In this document: piece by piece, positions 57,658 to 64,000 of the stretch
Layout: each line of letters begins with the position of its first letter
How positions within the stretch are numbered: position 1 is the first letter of the stretch
NCBI RefSeq assembly: GCF_017908035.1
Contig: NZ_JAEQMU010000009.1
Location: 111,499-175,498, forward strand
DNA from: Sphingobacterium tabacisoli
GTDB lineage: Bacteria; Bacteroidota; Bacteroidia; Sphingobacteriales; Sphingobacteriaceae
Direction of reading: 5' to 3'
DNA: 64,000 nt
Translations under genes and position numbers: made by a program
The notes under the pieces: generated by a model
What the model was told of the DNA's origin: nothing
What the model saw: only the letters and a program-made list of their open reading frames with translations
Databases searched by the model: none

Positions 57658-60072
57658 ATGAAAAACGCTTTTTTTTGGATAATCACTCTAGTATTGTATA
57701 GTACAGTAGTAACGGCTAATCAACGTCCGACTTTACGTGGGAAGATTGTGAATCACAATAATGAACCAATTAATGGAGCTTCTGTCTATTTAATCACGAC
57801 TACTGCTAGAGCAGTTTTAAAAACAGCTGTAACGGATGAAGAAGGGAAGTATACAATTTTGGACTATCCAAGTGGAACGTTTATAATAGAAGCCACAGCT
57901 GTTGGATTCGGTAAAGGTGAAACAGCCATATTCAAAACAGGGGCTGAAGGTGTGGAGTTGCCAAATGTTATGTTGACTCCTGTTAACAAAGAAATAGAGG
58001 CTGTAACGGTAATGGGAGAGCTGCCTTTGATACAGAACGTGAAGGGAAAAATGGTGATGAATGTAGAAAACTCTTCAGTTAGTGCGGGAAATAATGCGTT
58101 CGAAGTATTAAAGCGAGCGCCTGGTGTCAATGTAGATAAAGATGATAATATCAGTCTAATGGGAAGGCAGGGGGTCAATGTTACAATAGATGGGCGACCT
58201 ACTTATATGACAGGAGAGCAGTTGGCTACATTTTTGAAGAGCACAGATGGTGGGCAAATCAAGAGCATAGAACTCTCTAGTACACGTTCTGCTAAAGATG
58301 ATGCTGAGGGGGCTGCTGGAGTAATTAATATAATCCTGAAGAAGAATAAACTGGAAGGATTTAACGGCTCTTTTGTTGCTAGTGTCGGTCAGGGAGAGCG
58401 GCTTAGAGGGAACTCTTCTATCAACTTAAACTATAAGAAAGATAATACAACCGTTTTTAGTAACTATGCTTATACAGATAATAAAACGATAGAAACCCTG
58501 AATATTATGCGTGTGATTCCTGACGGCGATAAGCAAACTGTATTTAGTCAGCTTGCTGAATTAAAAGAGAGAGATCGGACGCATAATTATAAGTTGGGGC
58601 TAGAGCAAAAGACATCTGTTCGTAATACATTTGTGTTACAATTCAGCGGTAATAATAATGTAGAAAACCAAGATAATCCCGGTACAACGAATATGGGAAG
58701 TGCGCCAGGAGTGATTGATTCTGTGATGAATTCTTATACATTAGGCAAGGAAAAATTTAATAAGTACACCTTTAATGCTAATAATGAGTTTAGGATAGAC
58801 ACGATGGGTAGGACGTTGACCATGGATTTGGACTATAGTATGTTTAAAACCAGTACTGGACTCAATTACGAGTATCGTACCTATTTCCCTGATGGGGAGA
58901 CGCTAATCTATGCGCCGGAGAAGGAGCGAAGTTATTCATTGACAGATATTAAGATCTTCGCCGTGAAGACAGATTATACACAGAAGATCGGTAAAGGTAA
59001 TCTTGAAGCAGGGGTTAAGTATAGTAATGTAGAATCAGATAACGGAATAAAATTTGATCACCTCATTGTGGATAGTTGGCAAAATAATCCAAGGCGTTCC
59101 AATGCATTCAATTATGTAGAGCAAATAACGGCAGGATATATTGATTATAGTATGTCGTTAAATAAGTGGGAGGCGAAGGCGGGACTTCGCTCTGAATATA
59201 CGGTGACTGATGGAATATCGGGTACGGAAAATAAAGAGAATAAGCGGGATTATTTAGATTGGTTTCCTTCGGGGTCGTTGAGTTATACTAAGAACGAAAA
59301 TCATGTATTTACACTTAACTATGCTCGCAAGATATCAAGACCGAATTATCGACATCTTAATCCATTTGAGTATTATATTGATAAGCGGACATCTATGCGT
59401 GGTAATCCATATTTGAAACCAGAATATACAAACGGATTTTCGCTGTATTACACATTATATAAGATGTTTAATATTGCGATAGGGCACGACTTTACGAATG
59501 ATGCCATGGTGGAAAGTATGGGACAGGACACTGTTCTGAAGACAACATGGGTAACCCGGGAAAACCTGGGGAAACAGAACACAAGCTACATCAACCTTAC
59601 TATACCGGCGCGCATCGGTAAATTCTGGACGATGTATAATAATCTGACCGGAATATACATGCACTTTCGTGGCCCCATAGCAGGTTATTATGTGAGTGAA
59701 GGATCAACATTCTTCCAGTTGAACTCAACTAGTAATTTTAAAATTAATAAAGCTATTTCTTCTGAATTGGCTTTGCGCTACAATTCACCGTTCTTATATA
59801 ATGTGTATAAAATTCAAGGAAAATTCAATACGGATGTCGGTATAAGTTATAACTTAAAAGACCAGCGTAGTTCGTTCAAATTGGCGATAGCGGATGTTTT
59901 TCGAAGCAACCGGAATAATTTATACACCAAATTCAGAGAATATGATTCAGATATACGGCAATACAATGATACCCAGTCTATCCGGTTTACTTTCAATTAT
60001 AAATTCGGAAACTTGAAGCAATCCGTTCGCCGTCGAGAAAATAGCAGTGAAGAGAAAAATAGAGCTCAATAG
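57658..60072 (+). CDS. outer-membrane beta-barrel receptor (TonB-dependent type, CarboxypepD_reg-like N-terminus)
   Basis: 804 aa from the ATG at 57658 (signal KNAFFWIITLVLYSTVVTANQ; the frame opens at a TTG nine bases earlier). A carboxypeptidase-regulatory-like domain (GKIVNHNNEPINGASVYLITTTARAVLKTA..) is followed by a plug-like segment (NAFEVLKRAPGVNVDKDDNISLMGRQGVNVTIDGRPTYMTGEQLATFLKS, VINIILKKNKLEGFNGSF) and an outer-membrane barrel (OMP_b-brl_3 type) with GNPYLKPEYTNGFSLYYTLY. No SusD partner is nearby. Ligand unknown. It follows the PspC gene by 45 bp, which may place it in the PadR regulon. Confidence 0.88.
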   Translation: MKNAFFWIITLVLYSTVVTANQRPTLRGKIVNHNNEPINGASVYLITTTARAVLKTAVTDEEGKYTILDYPSGTFIIEATAVGFGKGETAIFKTGAEGVELPNVMLTPVNKEIEAVTVMGELPLIQNVKGKMVMNVENSSVSAGNNAFEVLKRAPGVNVDKDDNISLMGRQGVNVTIDGRPTYMTGEQLATFLKSTDGGQIKSIELSSTRSAKDDAEGAAGVINIILKKNKLEGFNGSFVASVGQGERLRGNSSINLNYKKDNTTVFSNYAYTDNKTIETLNIMRVIPDGDKQTVFSQLAELKERDRTHNYKLGLEQKTSVRNTFVLQFSGNNNVENQDNPGTTNMGSAPGVIDSVMNSYTLGKEKFNKYTFNANNEFRIDTMGRTLTMDLDYSMFKTSTGLNYEYRTYFPDGETLIYAPEKERSYSLTDIKIFAVKTDYTQKIGKGNLEAGVKYSNVESDNGIKFDHLIVDSWQNNPRRSNAFNYVEQITAGYIDYSMSLNKWEAKAGLRSEYTVTDGISGTENKENKRDYLDWFPSGSLSYTKNENHVFTLNYARKISRPNYRHLNPFEYYIDKRTSMRGNPYLKPEYTNGFSLYYTLYKMFNIAIGHDFTNDAMVESMGQDTVLKTTWVTRENLGKQNTSYINLTIPARIGKFWTMYNNLTGIYMHFRGPIAGYYVSEGSTFFQLNSTSNFKINKAISSELALRYNSPFLYNVYKIQGKFNTDVGISYNLKDQRSSFKLAIADVFRSNRNNLYTKFREYDSDIRQYNDTQSIRFTFNYKFGNLKQSVRRRENSSEEKNRAQ

Positions 60073-60112
60073 GAGCTATTGGCTAACTTATTTATGTTTT
60101 AGATTTAGTCGT

Positions 60113-60143
60113 ACCGTAAGCTAGCTGAGCTTACGGTTTTTTT
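60113..60143 (+). terminator. intrinsic terminator after the receptor gene
   Basis: 10-bp perfect stem (60113-60122 with 60128-60137), 5-nt loop AGCTG, T7 tail. Confidence 0.9.
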
Positions 60144-60336
60144 GTGCGCTGTTAAACTCATTTTTATTAGATTTGTTTAAGTATATAGAAAAGTATTCTC
60201 GAATCATCAGATTGGATGTCAGACCTTAATAATGTAAATTGACAGTTGATTTTGGGATTGACTAAATTTTGTATGTAGAGGAATCGTATACAACTCTGAA
60301 TTGTAGGTCCAAGTAAAGAACTTTAATAAAATAGTT

Positions 60337-61161
60337 ATGAAGAAGAAAGTTTTAGCATTATGTGTGGGGCTAATTGCTTTTACGGCAAAGAGCCAAAATC
60401 ACCAACTTGAGAAGTTATGGGTGGCAAATGAAAAGCTTGCTGTCCCAGAATCTGTTTTATACGATGGAGTAAAGGAGGTATTATATGTTTCTCTGATTGA
60501 TGGAGGTGGTGCAGAAAAGGATGGAAAGGGAGGGATAGCTCTTTTAAATACGGATGGTTCTATACGAAATGCTACTTGGATTTCGGGATTGAATGCCCCC
60601 AAAGGACTGGCTCTACATAAGGGGCTATTATATATTGCTGATATTGATGTTGTCGTTGTTGTAGATGTGGTTTCTGGGAATGTCATTGATGAGATTGGAA
60701 TTAAGGAGGCCATATTTCTGAATGATGTTACAGTGGATAATGAAGGAGTCGTGTATGTGTCGGATACTAGAGAGAATAAAATTTATAAAATAGATGAGGG
60801 TGACTATTCGCTGTATATGGATAATGTAAATAACGCTAATGGATTGAAATGGTTGAATGGAAGCCTGTACGCGCTGGCGGGTAAAGAGCTTTGGCGAATA
60901 GATTCTCAGAAAAAAGTTACTATAGTGGCGCAAGGTTTCGAACAGGCAGGGGATGGGATAGAATCTATTGGAGATGGTGATTTTCTGGTGACGTGCTGGC
61001 CGGGATTGATTTATTATGTAAAGGCAGATGGTGTAATCGAGAAATTACAAGATGTACAGGGAGAGATGAATACTGCAGATTTAGGGTTTAATGCTAGAGA
61101 ACGTATATTGTATATTCCTACTTTTAATGGTAATAGTGTAATAGCTTATAAGCTTAAGTAA
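60337..61161 (+). CDS. secreted SMP-30/gluconolactonase-like beta-propeller protein
   Basis: 274 aa; signal peptide KKKVLALCVGLIAFTAKSQ, then a propeller with repeated strand patterns: VPESVLYDGVKEVLYVSLID, LNAPKGLALHKGLLYIADIDVVVVVDV, FLNDVTVDNEGVVYVSDTRENKIYKID, NANGLKWLNGSLYALAG and NTADLGFNARERILYIPTFNGNSVIAYKL. FLNDVTVDNEG (metal-site Asn/Asp) and NGLKW recall SMP-30. A lactonase-like or sugar-binding role is possible; the substrate is unknown. Confidence 0.8.
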   Translation: MKKKVLALCVGLIAFTAKSQNHQLEKLWVANEKLAVPESVLYDGVKEVLYVSLIDGGGAEKDGKGGIALLNTDGSIRNATWISGLNAPKGLALHKGLLYIADIDVVVVVDVVSGNVIDEIGIKEAIFLNDVTVDNEGVVYVSDTRENKIYKIDEGDYSLYMDNVNNANGLKWLNGSLYALAGKELWRIDSQKKVTIVAQGFEQAGDGIESIGDGDFLVTCWPGLIYYVKADGVIEKLQDVQGEMNTADLGFNARERILYIPTFNGNSVIAYKLK

Positions 61162-61191
61162 GACGTTTTTCAAAAAGATTCATGAATAGAC

Positions 61192-61221
61192 TTTGACAAC
61201 CTGAAGTATTATTTATTTTTG
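61192..61221 (+). promoter_or_regulatory. murF promoter
   Basis: TTTG at 61192-61195, 18-bp spacer, TATTTTTG at 61214-61221, a full TAnnTTTG match, 21 bp before the murF ATG. Confidence 0.6.
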
Positions 61222-61242
61222 CTTTAACAAAATAGGTAGACC

Positions 61243-62538
61243 ATGAAAATAGAAGCGTTGTACAATATATATAAACAGTATCCTTTAATATCTACGGATA
61301 CGCGTAATATAAAAGAAGAAAGTATTTTCTTTGCATTGAAAGGAGCTAGTTTTGATGGTAATACTTTTGCTGACCAAGCGCTGCTTAGCGGAGCCCGTTA
61401 TGTAGTTGTGGATGATCCGACACGTAAGAAAGACGAACGGTATATACTAGTTGACGATGTATTGGAGACTCTACAGAGGTTAGCAGAATACCACCGGGAC
61501 CAATTACACATACCCATAATAGGTATTACAGGAACAAATGGAAAGACAACCTCTAAAGAACTGTTATACGCTGTACTCTCACAACGATATAAGACCTTCG
61601 CTACCCTAGGGAATTTAAATAATCATATTGGTGTTCCGTTGTCTATACTATCTATATCTAAAGATATTGAAATTGCAATTATTGAGATGGGGGCAAACCA
61701 TCTGGGCGAAATATCATTTTTGTCGAAAATCGCTAAACCAACACATGGATTGATTACAAATGTTGGAAAAGCTCATTTGGAAGGCTTTGGTTCATTTGAA
61801 GGAGTGAAGATTGCTAAAGGAGAACTGTATGATTATTTACAGGATCATCATGGAATACTGTTTTTACAAGGGGACAATATACACTTAGTGGAAATGGCGA
61901 AGAAGAGACATATCGATACCGTAGTTCGGTATGGATTTGGTGCAGAAAATAATGTGATAGGCAAGCTGTTGATTGCAAATCCTTACTTGGCTATTACTTG
62001 GAAAGAGAGAAACAATTCTGCAACATATGAAGTCTCTACGAATTTGACAGGCTCTTATAATACAGAGAATTTTTTGGCAGCAATCGCTGTTGGATTGCAC
62101 TTTGGCGTAGATCCAATTGCTATAAATACTGGAATAGCAAGTTATATACCTAAAAATAACCGATCACAGATTACAAAAACAGATCGAAATACAGTTATTG
62201 CGGATTTCTATAATGCGAATGCCAGTAGTATGGCCGCGGCATTAGATAATATGAAAGTCCTTTCAGCCGAACGTAAAGTATTGGTTTTAGGAGATATGTT
62301 TGAATTGGGTGAAGACGCTTACGAAGAACATGCGCTTGTTATCCAGAAAGCGAAGGAGCTATTATTAGAAAGGCTTATTTTTGTAGGGAAAGAGTTCTAT
62401 AAGCATAAGTGCGAAGGAGCTGAATTTTTTGAAAGTACAACAGAAGCACTGATTCCTATGGCTACAATATCTGGATGCTTTGTGTTACTTAAGGCCTCTA
62501 GAGGAATGTCTTTTGAGCGGTTACTGGAAGCTCTTTAG
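61243..62538 (+). CDS. murF: UDP-N-acetylmuramoyl-tripeptide--D-alanyl-D-alanine ligase
   Basis: Adds D-Ala-D-Ala to UDP-MurNAc-tripeptide, the last cytosolic step of the peptidoglycan precursor; 431 aa. TDTRNIKEESIFFALKGASFDGNTFADQAL, P-loop GITGTNGKTTSKELLYAVL (about 93-112), NLNNHIGVPLSIL, IIEMGANHLGEISFLSKIAKPTHGLITNVGKAHLEGFGS, then ADFYNANASSMAAALDNM and VLVLGDMFELGEDAYEEH. Isolated from the mur/dcw cluster. Converges on the TRIC gene with a 4-nt overlap. Confidence 0.97.
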   Translation: MKIEALYNIYKQYPLISTDTRNIKEESIFFALKGASFDGNTFADQALLSGARYVVVDDPTRKKDERYILVDDVLETLQRLAEYHRDQLHIPIIGITGTNGKTTSKELLYAVLSQRYKTFATLGNLNNHIGVPLSILSISKDIEIAIIEMGANHLGEISFLSKIAKPTHGLITNVGKAHLEGFGSFEGVKIAKGELYDYLQDHHGILFLQGDNIHLVEMAKKRHIDTVVRYGFGAENNVIGKLLIANPYLAITWKERNNSATYEVSTNLTGSYNTENFLAAIAVGLHFGVDPIAINTGIASYIPKNNRSQITKTDRNTVIADFYNANASSMAAALDNMKVLSAERKVLVLGDMFELGEDAYEEHALVIQKAKELLLERLIFVGKEFYKHKCEGAEFFESTTEALIPMATISGCFVLLKASRGMSFERLLEAL

Positions 62539-63155
62539 CTTTTTTTGTCTTCGACGGGGGAAACTGTTGGCAAAGATAGGTTGTATTTGACGGATATCAA
62601 TCGTACACCGACTACAAAAGAGGCCGAAATAAAAGCATTCCATCCCCTGCTTAAACCGAAATACTCTAAGATTACAAATAAAATAGCACCAGAGAGGCAT
62701 GCTGATGCATAAATCTCCTTTCTTAGGATTAGGGGAGTTTCATTCATCAATGTATCTCGGATTACACCGCCCATAGCGGCGGAAAACATACCAAACATTA
62801 TGGCGGCAATATTGCTACTGCCATAGTCTAGGGACTTTTGTGTCCCAACTACGGTAAAAAAACCAATTCCAATAGCATCGAATAATGTTAAAGTTTTTGC
62901 CCAGTTGTAGAGATGCCTATTCGCAATTACTGATATGAAGACACCAATGAATATTGCAATTAGATAGTTGCTGTCCTCAACCCAAACGGGGCGTATATTT
63001 AAAAAGACATCACGTAAAGACCCACCTCCAATTGCTGTAACAAAGCCCATAAAGGTTGCACCAAACACGTCAATCCCCTGTCTGTTCGCTGCCATTCCAC
63101 CAGATATGGCAAAAACCATCGTCCCAAGTAAGTCTATTCCGTAGATGATATTCAT
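62535..63155 (-). CDS. trimeric intracellular cation channel family protein (UPF0126)
   Basis: 206 aa, seven predicted membrane helices, made of two UPF0126 repeats: GTMVFAISGGMAANRQGIDVFGATFMGFVTAIGGGSLRDVFL and TLFDAIGIGFFTVVGTQKSLDYGSSNIAAIMFGMFSAAMGGVIRDTLMNETPLILRKE. The glycine-rich GGGSLRD/GGVIRD elements are the prokaryotic TRIC signature. Likely a cation (K+/Na+) channel of the inner membrane. The tail ends PVEDKKS. Confidence 0.9.
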   Translation of the reverse strand: MNIIYGIDLLGTMVFAISGGMAANRQGIDVFGATFMGFVTAIGGGSLRDVFLNIRPVWVEDSNYLIAIFIGVFISVIANRHLYNWAKTLTLFDAIGIGFFTVVGTQKSLDYGSSNIAAIMFGMFSAAMGGVIRDTLMNETPLILRKEIYASACLSGAILFVILEYFGLSRGWNAFISASFVVGVRLISVKYNLSLPTVSPVEDKKS

Positions 63156-63510
63156 AATCTAAGTACTGTTAGACAATGATACAGAAAATTTTCAAAGTTT
63201 AATATCCCTAATACGATATATACGCCCCTCCTTTGGTGTCTTCTGCATCGCTTCTTTACTACTTCATGTCTGCTTTAAATTTTACAGGGGTTATTTTGTG
63301 TTATAATAGAGGTCTGTAGAGGGTTCATAGGGGTAAGCCACTATAAAAGCGCTGTTACGCCTTGTTTAAATCCCTGCTGATCCTGCCCTATGATAGGGAT
63401 GGTATGCCTTTTTTGCAGTCCATGGTGCCTGTGGACTTTCTTTTTTCAATTTTATTGTCCGCTGTTCCAGCGTTTTACGTTATATGCTGTAAAATAGTCT
63501 GTGTTATGTC

Positions 63511-63542
63511 TTTGAAATGTGGTTTGAAAGTTCCTATCTTTG
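63511..63542 (+). promoter_or_regulatory. rRNA operon promoter P1
   Basis: TTTG (63511-63514), 20-bp spacer, TATCTTTG (63535-63542), an ideal Bacteroidota promoter, followed by CACCACTCCGCGAGGG. It is the upstream of two tandem promoters for the rRNA operon. Confidence 0.75.
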
Positions 63543-63670
63543 CACCACTCCGCGAGGGAGGGACGGTTCTTCGGAACGATGACATAAGGTAGACAGAGTG
63601 GTTATTTTACGGTTTAATCCGTTAGATCCGATGCTCTGAAATCTTCTCCGGAAATTATTTTAAAATAAAA

Positions 63671-63701
63671 TTTGGAGGTTTAAAAAAGATTCCTACCTTT
63701 G
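63671..63701 (+). promoter_or_regulatory. rRNA operon promoter P2
   Basis: TTTG (63671-63674), 19-bp spacer, TACCTTTG (63694-63701), context TTCCTACCTTTGCA identical to the yicC promoter. Transcription would start near 63706-63709, giving a leader of about 260 nt before 16S. Confidence 0.8.
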
Positions 63702-63817
63702 CAGTCCCAACGGAAACGAAGGGTGGTCGCCGCAAGGGAGGCCGGAAAAACAAAATGACGAGTCATATCTTCGGATGTCGATAATAAAAGCAGAAGCGCG
63801 ATGCGGATGCGGACAAA

Positions 63818-63826
63818 GTTCTTTAA
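63818..63826 (+). promoter_or_regulatory. candidate boxA antitermination site in the rRNA leader
   Basis: GTTCTTTAA resembles the core of NusB/S10-binding boxA (GCTCTTTAA). It lies between P2 and 16S, where a boxA is expected in rRNA leaders. Confidence 0.45.
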
Positions 63827-63967
63827 GGAAATGATCATGTAACGTAACGAGTAGTTGAGAAACAACGAAAGTTAAAAAAACTCAACCTGTCAATCATAGA
63901 ATCAGAAATTATTTAAATAAAGACAATTCTATTTTTTATAAATAGTCTTGATCTTACACTTCATTTT

Positions 63968-64000
63968 ACTATGGAGAGTTTGATCCTGGCTCAGGATGAA
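63968..64000 (+). rRNA. rrs: 16S ribosomal RNA, 5' end only
   Basis: GAGAGTTTGATCCTGGCTCAG and GATGAA are the universal 16S 5' end (27F site). Aligning to E. coli numbering places base 1 near 63968; the gene continues past the window. It points away from the proposed origin at 5.9 kb. Confidence 0.97.

Larger units (their letters stand above)
63156..63967 (+). promoter_or_regulatory. rRNA control region and leader
   Basis: About 810 bp without a credible gene. It holds promoters P1 and P2, a boxA-like site, and two GC-rich short repeats after each promoter (CGCGAGGGAGGGACGG at 63551 and CGCCGCAAGGGAGGCCGG at 63729) that could form leader stems. ORFs of 61-76 codons here lack any protein-like character. 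Confidence 0.6.

Noticed and set aside
63362..63592. 76-codon ORF in the rRNA control region
   Set aside because: Overlaps rRNA promoter P1 and has no protein-like composition.
63680..63865. Minus-strand ORF in the rRNA leader
   Set aside because: Runs antisense through promoter P2 and the leader; no support.
1..64000. CRISPR arrays, insertion sequences, prophage, tRNA genes
   Set aside because: I looked for regular direct repeats, transposase or integrase motifs and tRNA TTCRA loops in the gaps and found none; this was by eye, so a short element could be missed.

Overview
The window is chromosomal core DNA from a member of the Bacteroidota, most likely Sphingobacteriaceae (Sphingobacterium/Pedobacter-like). 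The evidence is low GC content, the Bacteroidota promoter consensus (TTG or TTTG about 19-22 bp upstream of TAnnTTTG), a lack of obvious Shine-Dalgarno sequences, and lineage genes: GldH, MqnD of the futalosine menaquinone route, the DUF4295 small protein next to L28/L33, a Cys-rich PSP1 protein next to holB, and many small secreted or lipoproteins. The phylum is firm; the family is inference. I see no insertion sequence, prophage, CRISPR array or tRNA.

Layout. 0-5.7 kb: 5'-truncated mnmG, an Ig-like lipoprotein, then gamma carbonic anhydrase and nadB on the minus strand. 5.7-6.1 kb: an AT-rich gap with two perfect and several near-perfect DnaA boxes; base skew and leucine codon choice appear to switch here, so I propose it as the replication origin. 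6.1-8.2 kb: nadA and thiL. 8.3-14.7 kb: a leucine/branched-chain acyl-CoA cluster (acetoacetyl-CoA synthetase, carboxyltransferase, acyl-CoA dehydrogenase, HMG-CoA lyase, enoyl-CoA hydratase-like protein). 14.7-26.6 kb: scpA, dxs, dnaA, two small secreted helical proteins, lpxK, gldH, the PSP1 gene, holB, dnaN and a DedA protein. 27-33.4 kb: CAP protein, yicC-gmk-nadD, an unknown secreted protein plus a formylglycine-generating-enzyme homologue, surE and mqnD. 33.5-43 kb: secA, SPOR protein, M20 and M28 hydrolases, an apparently catalytically dead thiamine-pyrophosphokinase-like protein, rhodanese and glutamate dehydrogenase. 43-48.4 kb: gcvT, truC, DUF4112, SIMPL, cold-shock protein, DUF805 and recO. 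48.7-52 kb: rpmB-rpmG-DUF4295, ftsY and rimO. 52-57.6 kb: amidase, rlmN, comF, vanZ coupled to a hidden 41-residue lipoprotein, and padR-pspC. 57.6-63.2 kb: outer-membrane receptor, SMP-30-like protein, murF and a TRIC-family channel. 63.5-64 kb: two tandem rRNA promoters, a leader with a boxA-like site, and the first ~33 nt of 16S rRNA.

How the parts fit. Much of the window serves replication and translation close to an origin: mnmG, dnaA, dnaN, holB, secA, ribosomal proteins, ftsY, and an rRNA operon transcribed away from the proposed origin. NAD synthesis is split around the origin (nadB left, nadA right) and finished by nadD. Several genes start within a few bases of a strong TAnnTTTG element (yicC, rlmN, padR), suggesting leaderless mRNAs. 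No classic accessory island is present; the more unusual signals are the origin displaced from dnaA, the leaderless starts, the degenerate TPK paralogue, the hidden lipoprotein, intercistronic hairpins in the L28/L33 operon, the secreted FGE homologue with its cysteine pair intact, and a tandem repeat at 26.7 kb.
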